Of a DNA stretch of 64,000 nt, positions 29,317 through 39,611 are shown piece after piece. The DNA comes from Hymenopus coronatus (lineage: Eukaryota; Arthropoda; Insecta; Mantodea; Hymenopodidae). The notes under the pieces were generated by a model that was not told the DNA's origin, did no database searches, and saw only the letters and a program-made list of their open reading frames with translations. Both the position numbers and the translations under genes were made by a program. Every line of letters starts with the position of its first letter. Position 1 is the stretch's first letter. The stretch is from assembly GCA_030762935.1 (NCBI GenBank), contig CM060900.1, forward strand, positions 399,802,132 through 399,866,131. The letters are read 5' to 3'.

Positions 29317-30217
29317 CACCGCAACCACCGTCTCTGCCCAATCCTACACTGACCTCTCCTCCTTTTTTCACTTCATCGACTCCTTAAACAATCAACTAAT
29401 CACTACTATCCCTGTCTTTTCACACCAGCCCTCCAAAGTCCGTGCTCTCACAGGGCGGCTCGGGGGGATGAGGGCCCCCCAACTGTGACCATACACTGAC
29501 CTGCGCCATTGTACCCGGTACACGAACTTGGACACGCAGGCTGGATTCCTTACGATAACCCTGTTCGCCCCTGGACAACAACCATGGATACCCTATCAGT
29601 CTCTGCTCCACAGAGCGGACCCGGGGGAAGGAGGGCCCCCAACTACCTTAGACACGGCATGCACCCGAACACGATTGGAACCCACCATTGACTATAGAAC
29701 TCAATGCACACTTTCAAGGTTTTCTCTAGTATTGTAGATATGGATCCACTAACTTAATTTCCGCCTGTAGACTAGACGTAGACTTTCTAATAACCACCAG
29801 TTCCTGGCCACACCAGGCTTAATCTACCACACCCAAACTCTCACTATCCTTCCTCCAGAACCACAGTCAACCACACAATATATTCCCATACACTAAGACC
29901 CCTCCTACTTCCCACGGCAACACTCAGGGCTTCAGTCAAGTTTGTTGCCCTGGCCTGCTTTACCATTCACCCGCTCGTATGCATCGCATACCAGCACTGC
30001 ATGATACCTTTTACTTACCAGGGTGCATTAGCGGAACCTGACTCACATGTACGTTTGTAGCGCCATAGACTAACAGCACCCTTCCCAGCCCTTGTATGTT
30101 TTTGTATAATAACTGCTTGTATATGGGGAGACGATGTAGCCCTTGAGGATGATCGTCATCGGGGACGGTGGGTGTGGTGCCGCCCCTTTAAATTAAAAAA
30201 AAACTACTTAAAAAAAA
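29317..30217 (+). other. J4 3' UTR with type D tail
   Basis: The J-type G/C block occurs twice (29452-29482 and 29614-29640), about 160 bases apart. Hairpin GGCAACA (29916-29922) with TGTTGCC (29943-29949) around an internal loop containing GGGCTTCAGTCA (29927-29938). GGGTGCATTAGCGGAACCTG from 30021. Terminal part: GACGAT...ATCGTC hairpin at about 30130-30157 and a GGGACGG/CCGCCCC hairpin at about 30160-30187, then A-rich sequence. The terminal part recurs at 31773-31850. Confidence 0.68.
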
Positions 30218-30717
30218 CATAATTCAGCTTCGAGATTTCGCAGTTGATGAGCAGCGATGGATTTAAACACCTGTATTGGGGTGGAGGCGGGGTGCTCGCC
30301 TTCCACTGTCTCCAGTTGAGAAATGGTTGTCTCCGTTATGTCGGTAATGTGTTTCGACCTAGCGATTTTTTCGAGCCAGGGTAAGCTGGCAGCCTCAGGG
30401 GGGAGAGGGTAGGAGGGATCGACAATAAGTGGTTGGTCCAGGAAGGTTTGCATGACGCCTCCGCTTACAAAATAAAGCCGGGAGACGGCGAGGTCAGGAT
30501 TGGAGTAGTTTGCCAAGTTTGCTGCAGCGATAGTCTGCAGCAGAGGGGAGGTCACCAGGCCGAGCGTGGCCGGCTGGAAGGAGAGGGGAAGGCTGGCAGT
30601 GGCAGCTTGCCCAGGTGGCTGGGATTGGAGGGGGTTGGAGAGGCTGACGGCAGCGGCGGCAGCGGCATTGGGAGCGTTGGATGCCATGGCTGCTGGCAGT
30701 CCGTGCAACAAAGGCAT
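30208..30717 (-). CDS. Unidentified 169-residue protein, C-terminus cut by a retrotransposon poly(A)
   Basis: I do not recognise this protein. On the minus strand it runs from ATG 30717 to a stop at 30208-30210. Composition: a short hydrophobic start, an Ala-rich run (NAAAAAAVSL), a Pro/Gln/Ser-rich segment, then a more globular part (LANYSNPDLAVSRLYFVSGG, LPWLEKIARSKHITDI) and a final amphipathic helix (IQVFKSIAAHQLRNLEAEL). The last codons (CFF) are read from the complement of the J4 A-tract, so the original reading frame probably extended further and was truncated by the J4 insertion. It lies next to the polymerase B pseudogene and in the opposite orientation, so it could be another gene of the same Polinton-type element; that is a guess from position. 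Confidence 0.5.
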   Translation of the reverse strand: MPLLHGLPAAMASNAPNAAAAAAVSLSNPLQSQPPGQAATASLPLSFQPATLGLVTSPLLQTIAAANLANYSNPDLAVSRLYFVSGGVMQTFLDQPLIVDPSYPLPPEAASLPWLEKIARSKHITDITETTISQLETVEGEHPASTPIQVFKSIAAHQLRNLEAELCFF

Positions 30718-31690
30718 ACAGCCCCTTGCTGCGCTGAGTGACTGGCTGTGTGATTTTATTAGGAGTATAACTCACACGATCACAGCACACGATTCAGCAA
30801 CACTAGCACACGGTATGTGTTATAGGCTACCACTTTAGTTTGACGGCGTAAACGTTATTGTTTGTGAAGCACTTACTAACACGAAACACTTGGAGAAACA
30901 CTTCAGCACACACGATGCCGCACGCAGCAGTGCGCCAACGCTATGGTGGGAGAAGGAACACTCACTCGCTCGACCACATAGGTTTTCGCACCGGCAAATC
31001 AGTATCGGCAATGTAGATATCCGAAGTTAGCGAAGCACGGAAACACTACTGTACACTTACAAAATCGCGAATGCTCTACCTTCACCTTACTACCCAAAAT
31101 GAAAATGTTTGAATTAATCTGTATAAAAGTATATAAACGCTAAAAAAATATATTAAAATATACAAAAACAAGCGACTGACATAATTTAACGTCTTAAAGG
31201 TTCTAAAATATGGGTGTCTTGTTCTGGGGTGGGGAGTGAATACAGTTGGTCTAGCTGCTGTCCTTCTATCGTGGGTAGTGGATGGTATGGAAGGAGAGCA
31301 TGTCTGAACATGATGAATCAAGAATAGGCATGCTGAAAACAGGCTTTCAGGAGGTGATGTTAAATAGTGACGTATGAGGTTGGGAAGAACATTCAGGGGG
31401 AGGGGTTAAAACATGAAAACCGGTCTTAGGGAGGGGAAGGCAGATGCATTAATCTGTCGGACGGCTTTTATGGGGAACAACAGTGGGAAACTATAAAATC
31501 TATTAAACATGAAAAAAACGTATCTGATATATAATTCAACTTCTTAAAGGCTCTAAAATGTGAGTTCTAACTCGAGCAGTAAACGAGAAAAAAAAAGGGA
31601 AATGGCATTGCTTAAGTCACGTGACCTCCAAGCAGGTCCGTGCCGTTGGTATATATAGGAGATCTTATTGGAAAGTGTTAAGATGTTTCT
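30718..31690. other. No gene; flank with a short internal duplication
   Basis: 30718-31080 is moderately GC-rich and could hold the promoter of the minus-strand ORF. 31080-31690 is A-rich. The phrase CTTAAAGGTTCTAAAATATG (from 31193) recurs as CTTAAAGGCTCTAAAATGTG (from 31543), about 350 bases apart, in the style of the repeats at 36080-37480. A TATATATA motif lies near 31651. Confidence 0.4.
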
Positions 31691-31850
31691 GGTTTGTGAC
31701 CATGCTAGCCAGATTGCCCACACTAACAAGCACCCCTTGCTCTTGCATGTTTCGCATGTTCTAGCCTAACAGCATGTGCATGGGGAGACGATGTAGCCTC
31801 CGAGGATGATCGTCACCGGGGGCGGTGGGTGTGGAGCCGCCCCTATAAAA
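31691..31850 (+). mobile_element. 3'-end fragment of a J-type element, type D tail
   Basis: CATGGGGAGACGATGTAGCC and the following GATGATCGTC match the J4 tail end at 30120-30160, with a perfect GGGGCGG/CCGCCCC hairpin and a short A7 (31844-31850). The 5' limit is uncertain. It separates the minus-strand ORF from the polymerase gene. Confidence 0.6.
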
Positions 31851-32002
31851 AAATAGGATATCTTCATTGTGACAGTTTGCTTTGAGTTGAGTTTATTAGC
31901 TCCTCTTAGTGAAACTAGCAACCAATAGCGAGAAGAACGTGTTACGGCGATAACAATTCTGTCCTTTTTATCGTACTAAGAAGTATTAATCAGATTGGAG
32001 AC

Positions 32003-35000
32003 ATGCAGAAAGCTACATTCAGGGGGGTATCTGCGAGCTCTACTTCTGGCTACAGTTGTATTAAGTGCGGAAAAAGCTTTCAAAGGAGCTGTAACAAGAG
32101 ACGCCATGAAATGAGCTGCGGACAACTCTTCAAATGTAAACATTGTGCTGCAACCTTCAGCAGCGGATACAATGGAATTCGTCATGAAGAGCATTGTGGA
32201 GCAGGCATGCCTCTGAAGAAAACAAAAACCGAGCCTACCCGACATCAACTATTGACTACAATGGAAAATGAGTGTGCCATGAAAGTGTATGAGACATCGT
32301 TTGAAGGGCGTCTGAAATCTTACTTTATCCGATGCAATTCGAGCAAGGACATGAAGACTTACCTGCAGAAATCTAAACATAGGATTATACAATCTGATCA
32401 AAAAGAGCATGCCATACATAAAGCTTTGAAGATTAACCTGTTAGTGGAGTGCAGAGTTGTAAATAGTTTTGGAGAAACTGCAGACAGGACCTTCAAAACC
32501 AGGAATCATGCGGTGCTTCTAGAAACTGATTTAGACACCATACTGGAGACGAAATTCAAGAAACTAGATGCTGAAATGGATGAATCACAACTTAAAGGAA
32601 GCAATTGGGCTCTGCTTGCTGTGGAGGGGGTACGCCTTCGAATTAACAAATACAATCCCCTTCACGGAAGCAGTTATATTCCTCTACCTACATCTATAGA
32701 GGCGAAAAAAGCGTGTGTAAACCCTCAGAACCGTCGTTATGAGCGGTGCTTTTTATACGCTATCCTTGCTCAATTCGTTAACAACAAGCCTCAACGTGTC
32801 AGCAAATACAAGAAACTCGAGGACAAATACGACTTCTCATGCATCACACTTCCCACACCATTGTCTGAAATCTTTGCATTTGAAAAGAAAATTAAAATAT
32901 CTATCAACGTGTTTGGACTGGATGAAAAGAAAGAAGTGTATCCAATAAAGGTTGTGTAGGAAGAACTTGCTGATCATCGCGACCTTCTTCTTCCGAGTGA
33001 TGGAAATGGCACGCATCACTATGTATATATGAAGAACTTTGGGAAACTTATTCGAGAACAAAAGACAAAATATGAAGGACAAGTGTACACCTGTAAACGC
33101 TGCTTCACCCACTTTGATGGGCGATATGGACGAAGTGGAGTGCAAAAATTGAAGGAACGTGCTACTATCTGTAGGAATCATGCTGTCGCTAGGATAGTTA
33201 TGCCTATAAAGGAGACCTCTATCGTTCAGTTTAAAAATGTGGAAAGGGTGCTAAAACTCCCGTATGTCATCTATGCGGATTTTGAGAGTATTCTTAGTCC
33301 GTATTACTCATGCGAGTCTAATCCGGAAGCTTCCTACACAACACCATATCAGAAGCATTCTCCAATGAGTTTCGCTGTTTGCGTCAAACCAGCGTCATCT
33401 GTTGAGCTGCTGTAGACTGATCTTCCTATTGTCCCTTGTGTATACAGAGGATATGTTACTGCTGAGAAATTTATGGATTATCTAATATCTCTTGCAAATA
33501 AGATTAGCAGTATATACAAATCTGCTAAACCTCTTAAACCATCGGACCAACAACATGAGGATTTCGAGTCTTCTACCGAATGCTACTAGCGTAATAAAAA
33601 ATTCACTGAAGAAAACTGGAAAGTTAGGGATCATGACCATTTGATAGGGGGAATATCGCGGAAGTCTTCATAATGAATGTAATCTACCCTGCAAAACACC
33701 TAAGTATGTTCCTGTCTTAATGCAAAACTTAAGCGGATATGATTCTCATTTCATCGTTAAACAGTTAGGCTGTACAAGTGATTCCGTGCTCATAAGAAAA
33801 GTATATTTCATTCTCGAAGCATGTTGGAGATATTAAGCTTCGGTTTGTGGATACATACCGTTTCCTCAGGTCAAGTTTGGATAAACTAACAAAAACCCTA
33901 ACATCGTTTCCTGAGACATGCAAATACTTTGGAGAAGAGAACATTGGTTTGGTGACTCGTACATTACATTATGGCATGTTTTAAAAGAAACATGCTTGCC
34001 TCCAAAGGAAGTGTTCTACAATAGACTAAATGAAGAGGAAATCAATGATCAAGACTACGAACATGCTAAAAATGTATGGGATCAGTTTAATATCCGAAAT
34101 TTGGGGGAATACAGTGATCTCTACTTAACCTCGGATGTTCTGCTACTCCCAGATTTTTTGAAGCCTTCAGAGAGTAAACATTGAATACTAATAAAGTTGA
34201 TCCTGCACATTACTTTATATCTCCAGGACTAACCTGGGACGCTATGCTTCTGTATACCGGAATTGAACTAGAATTATTAATGGATTATGAGCAGCTTCTC
34301 ATGGTAGAATCAGGAATAAGAGGAGGACTATGCCAGGTGTCTCATCGGTACGCCCAGGCTAACAACACTTACATGGAGGAGTTTGATCCTAATAAACCAT
34401 CTCAATCTATTACATACGAAGACGCAAATAACCAATATGGATGGGCTATGCAGCATCCAATGCCTTATGGAAGATTTCAGTGGATTTCTCCCGACAGTAT
34501 TAATATAGAAACACTAAAAGAAGATGATCCTCTTGGATACATATTCGAAGTTGATGTGGATTACCCTACTGAGCTCCACGATCTACATAATGATTTGCCG
34601 TTTCTACCTGAGTGTCTGAAACCAAAGAATTCAAGTGTAAAGAAACTAATTGCTCACTTTGGAAGCAGGAAGAAGTATGTTGTACATTACATGGCGTTAA
34701 AACAGGCGCTCTCAGATGGACTACGACTGACAAATATTCATCGAGTGCTACAATTTCAACAATCGTGCTGGTTAAAACCTTACATAGCGTTTAATAACAA
34801 GCTGAGGCAACAGGCTAGAAATGACTTTGAAAAGGATCTGTACAAACTCTTCAACAATGCTATGTTTGGAAAAACCATGGAGAATTTTCGAAATCGCATG
34901 GACATACGCCTTGTGACAAACGTATAAACATTCGAAAAGCTGATTCTAAGCCTACATTCATCGTTAGAAGTATATATGGACCTAACATAGCAGCTGTTCA

Positions 35001-35623
35001 TATGGCCTCACGACAGATTATATTCAACAAGCAAATATACATCGGAATGAGCGTACTGGATACATCAAAACCCTCATGTATTCATACCAATATGATGTGC
35101 TATTGCCATAGTATGGGACTGAAACCCTGAAGCTTATGTACATGGAACTGACTCCTTCATTCATCGAGTTACAACAACTGATATATACAATGACAAAAGG
35201 CAATTTCTTGAACATTTGGTTACATCTGATTACCCTGCAAGCCACGTGTGCTACTCCAAACAGAACAAAAAAATGTTGGGAACGTTTAAAGATGAAGCTA
35301 ACGGGAAAATCATCCAACGTTTTGTGGGACTCAGACCTAAGATGTATGCTCTCCATATTGATGGAGGAATGATAAAAAAGATTAAAGGTATAAAACAAAG
35401 TGCTATTAAGCGGTACATCACATTCGAAAGCTATGTAGATTGTCTTAAAAACAGTGAAATAATAAGAACTCCAATGAATTTGATAATGACACAACAGCAT
35501 AACGTTTCGTCTGTAAAAGTCAACAAAATCGCTCTATCGCCCCATGATGATAAAAGAGTGATTGCTGATGATGGAATATCAACCTATGCTTATGGTCATT
35601 ACAAAATTGTGAACGTATCATGA
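32003..35623 (+). pseudogene. Protein-primed DNA polymerase B of a Polinton/adintovirus-like element, decayed
   Basis: Family B polymerases of this type replicate linear element genomes from a protein primer. ATG 32003 opens two C2H2 zinc fingers (CIKCGKSFQRSCNKRRHEMSC; CKHCAATFSSGYNGIRHEEHC), then a conserved N-terminal region with a CFLYAILAQF segment. Exonuclease motif I is YADFES near 33280 and a VRDHDHL segment lies near 33630. A TPR2-like insertion (VFYNRLNEEEINDQDYEHAK) precedes motif A (ITYEDANNQYGWAM, near 34410) and motif B (LFNNAMFGKTMEN, near 34840). The motif C aspartates lie near 35150 in a shifted frame. The C-terminal ADDGISTYAYGHYKIV ends at 35623. Breaks: TAG 32957-32959 and 33413-33415, a TAG near 33589, frameshifts near 33650, 33800-33950, 34180, 34930 and 35150. 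Length is close to a complete gene; it cannot be functional. Confidence 0.85.
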
Positions 35624-36079
35624 GAGAATACTACATGCATTGCTCACCATCGGTAACGAGAAAGAAAATTGAAGCTTAGACTCCGAACACTCCCATGCAT
35701 ATAGCGAAGGCATACGAAGAGAGAAGAATAAGAATGAGAGGTGGCGGGAACTCTGCCATTAGAGCACATATCTAATGCTGGTCTCAAGCCCAGATAAAAG
35801 AGGAGAGACGCCTAACCTCACATGCTAGATATGCTTATATAAAAACTAAAAATACTAACAATGAGTCAGAAAATATGCTCAACGCTTCAACAGAAACAAC
35901 AATAAATGTCGATATCATTATCCTAGAGAAAAAACATCTTCAATAAAGGCAAAAACAACAAAAGACGAATAAAACATGAGGAATCATAATATTCACTAAA
36001 CTGTTAATACTTAAGCAACAAAAGCTTAGGTCATTCTTCTATCGACATCATAGGAAGAGAGACATCATGCAAATAAAAC
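35624..36079. other. No gene recognised after the polymerase
   Basis: A-rich sequence with no ORF of note and no visible match to other Polinton genes (integrase, ATPase, protease or capsid). No terminal inverted repeat was found on either side of the polymerase. Confidence 0.4.
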
Positions 36080-37480
36080 ATTGAAAAAACGAAAAGTTAG
36101 GTTATGTAAGATTTACAACCTATGAAAGACTGTAAACCATATAAACATATCCCCTCGCTTCACAAGTTATCGTCTGAACATGTAGCAGTATGAAAAAAAA
36201 GGATATATGATATGAGTCTTAAAGGACTGCAAAAAAGAACTGTAACAAAATACAGAAATGCTCCTAAAGGGTGCACACTATGGAAAAATATGACAAAACC
36301 ATAAAATACTAGATAGTCTATAAAAGGCGTTCAGATCATCCTGGAACATATGAAAGTTCTATAAATCATAGTAAAGTAGTGTGAAAAATGTCTGAAACCC
36401 TGAAACGGAGACATCACTTAGTGAAAAATAACAACAAAAGCATAATACTAAACATGGCATAAACCGTCACAAAATGTAGTAAATCACCATCAAACGTATG
36501 AAAAGGGGTCTAAAAGGTCGTAAGAAAAGGACATTGCCTTAAATACGTTTAAAGTGCTCCTAAACATACAAAAAATATCTGTAGTACACCTTCGCCATCG
36601 TCACAAAGTAATTAAAGACCTTCCAAAAATACATTCAAAGTGAGTTGAAATACCTATAGCCTGAGGGTTTAACACTGCCCTATAGTTCTGAATACCTTAA
36701 AATCGTAAATGATCTGTAGGGTGACAGAAAGCACTACAAAACATTACAAAATTCTGCTAAATTGATTCAAAATGCGTAAAAAGCGTTAAAACATTAGAAA
36801 ACACCGTAAAATACTGTTAAATGTTAGTAATACGCCTGAAAGGGGCCAAAATATCTATTTCATAGTCCTGTATACTAACAAAACGAGTCGAGATGTATGG
36901 AAAAGAGCTAAAATGTCTCATCAATACCCTGTCCTACAGTCCTAAACACCTTCCCTCAAATGGTATGGTATGACATTAAAAGCATACTGAGCAACAGTGA
37001 CAACGCTACAAATCACCATTAAAAATCCTGAAAAATGAATGTGAAAGCCCTACAAGCACTAAAAAGATAGTCTAAAAAACGTACACAAATGCTTATAAAA
37101 ACGTCGAAATAAATAGCAAACACTGTAAAATAACCTAAACTATGAGCAAAATGTCTGGAAAAAGCCTAAAAGTTTAGCTATAGAGCCCTTAATACTCACA
37201 AAATGTCGTAACATCAGTTGAAAAAGAGCTAAAATGTCTGATAAGAACCTGAAACTAGCTGTCCTAAACACCATCCAAATGGTATGAAAGGCTGTCCTAG
37301 CACCCGAAAAACGTAGAAAAGAATTATAAATGTCCTGTACACCCCCAAAAAGCAGAACAAACACTGCAAAATAATAAAAGAAACACTCAAACAATTCACT
37401 CACAATACTAAATATCGTTTAACATGTCCAAATTCTAGGAAAAACCAAAAACATAATTAAAACAAAGAAAACGACCTTGA
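36080..37480. repeat. Degenerate A-rich tandem repeats, period about 320 bases
   Basis: Phrases such as AAAAGAGCTAAAATGTCT (36901 and 37222), GTCCTAAACACC followed by AAATGGTATG (36940 and 37260), and many variants of TAAAATA, CTAAAA and CTGAAA recur. The clearest pair is offset by about 320 bases; earlier units are more worn. No long ORF. Similar phrases at 31193 and 31543 suggest it is non-coding DNA of the same decayed element. Confidence 0.5.
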
Positions 37481-39580
37481 AATGGGCTTTAAAGCACTGA
37501 AAAAATCTTCCTAATACACCGAACCTAGTTTTAAGTCCCCCCCCCCTCCTTGAATTGCCTTTCTCTTACATGTATGCTCATGCTAGTGTACACACGCCTC
37601 GTGTGTTCCCTATCTTTCCCATGTATTCTCACTTCCCCTGGCCCAGAACCGCTCTATATTAACTACTCTCATTGTTATTTGAGCTACAGACACTGGGAGA
37701 TTTAAGTAAGAAGAATATAAATGATAATAAAACCATTAAGATAACACATATTATAATTTTAAAAACATGGTAAACAGCTGATTGCATTTAAACTGATAAA
37801 GAAACGCTTAGGCTTTGCGGTATATCTGAAATAGTTGGTACATGTCCAGTTTCTCAAAACAATTTTTAGAATTGCCCAAAATATGATAATTTTTTTTAAC
37901 GCGATTGTCATTCCATGGTTCGCGCTATATCCGCCGAAAACTAGATAAGCCGATTTACAAGTGCATTATAATAAAAAATGTTCGGCATATTATCATATAA
38001 TTTTTTGAATAATAATCATTAGGTAAGTTATTTCCTTGTAGATACAAGAGAAATAAGGGAATATATTAGGTTAATGCAATAGCCAAATCTATTAAAAGCT
38101 GGTCGCCAAGTAATGACTTTGACATTCCGTTCACTTGGTATGGTCAGGAGTAAAATAAAAAAAAAGGAATGAGGACTTCCTGTTTGGGAAAAGCATCATT
38201 GGAAAATTTGTACCAGTAACAAGAAATAACTCCGAAATGGTTAGTTCTACAAAAAAATGTACTAATGTAGAATATTTTAATGAGATCTACACTTTTGTGT
38301 AGTATGAGTTTTTATCTATATCTTATGGTTTATGCTAAAGTTATCCAGAATGAAGAAGGCTTCAGAGGCTATTGCCACAAAACTCAATATATACATTTTA
38401 TCTGCCTCTAAATTTGCTTAATATATGGTGGCATTTAATCCAAATTGTTAAGAGCCATTTTTGAGAAAACAAGTTTCAAAAATATTCCATATAAACGGTA
38501 GATTGCGATGGATGGGGAATTTTCCTAAAAAGCTTTGCGTCGCATGTTTGAAAGATGCTACACTCAAAAACCAGGTTTGGTACTTAACCTACTTTTATTT
38601 ATAGTTATGCTGTTCAACAGACGCACACGCAAATCTCATTCTAAAAACACTTTTTCTGGATTCAGGTGTCCTCAAAGCATTCATTTTCGATAACATATCA
38701 CCTTTAAATTTCTGGATGGAATGCAATATCTTCCCTACCTATTATGTACATTGTACGCCATAGAGAAACTAAAAGTACAAGCTACACATAAAATATGAAG
38801 CTTGAGTAATTAATGAAATTTTAAACAAAAATATTAAGCGGTAAAATACAGGAATATACTCTACTAGATCACAAATAAGTGTACTACTGAAACTTTCGTT
38901 TCTTTAATTTTTTCTTGGTAAACTGCAATATTGTCTAAAATTAAATATACAGTCCAAAAATAAGTTTGTATTGATTATGTAAAAAGGAGAGTAAGTTTTA
39001 TTTATGAGTTTTTTAATGCTACAGTTCTCAGCGTCCCATTTAGGCGTGAAAGATCACTTAATTTTCCTCAGAGGCCTCTTTATCAGTTTTGAGGTTTTAT
39101 GTGCCTTAAATTTACAACACGGGATCGAAGTCTTTATTTCCCCACTGAAGGAAGCTGTGTCCGAATAAAATCTATCACCCCCTCCCCCCGCAGATTTGTA
39201 CGAGCGATCTTGGGAACTAGAGGCTAACATGTTACCTGTAAACAACGGAGGACTGTTGTTATTGCAGTTTTTTTTTTAAATGTTGACGTGAAGAGGAGGG
39301 AGAATTGTTCCAAATTCCAGGAAATTTCAGCTATAAAAATATTCTTGACCCCCCCACCCTCAGAGCCAAATTCTCGATACGCCACTGACTGCTGGAGATT
39401 ATTTGAAGGAAACAAAAGGGTAAAATCTACTCTGAAGCAGAAATTTAAATTGAAAGATGATGGGTGATGAGCCTAACGCCTGGAATGGGGATGAAGAAGA
39501 CGGAGATGAAAAGAAGCGATGCAGGCATAATAGGAAAATTCCGTCAAATTATTTAAACCAGTATTCGTCTTACGAACGAG

Positions 39581-39611
<31 letters not shown>

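Larger units (their letters stand above)
28399..30217 (+). mobile_element. J4: strongly 5'-truncated Jockey-like element with type D tail
   Basis: Only the C-terminal half of the RT (28401-29316) and a 900-base 3' UTR remain, ending in an interrupted A-tract (30189-30217). It has diverged from J1 to J3. Confidence 0.78.

Noticed and set aside
35740..35800. tRNA-like boxes (GGTGGCGGGAACTCTG and GGTCTCAAGCCC)
   Set aside because: The B-box has an inserted base, the spacing is poor and no acceptor stem forms.
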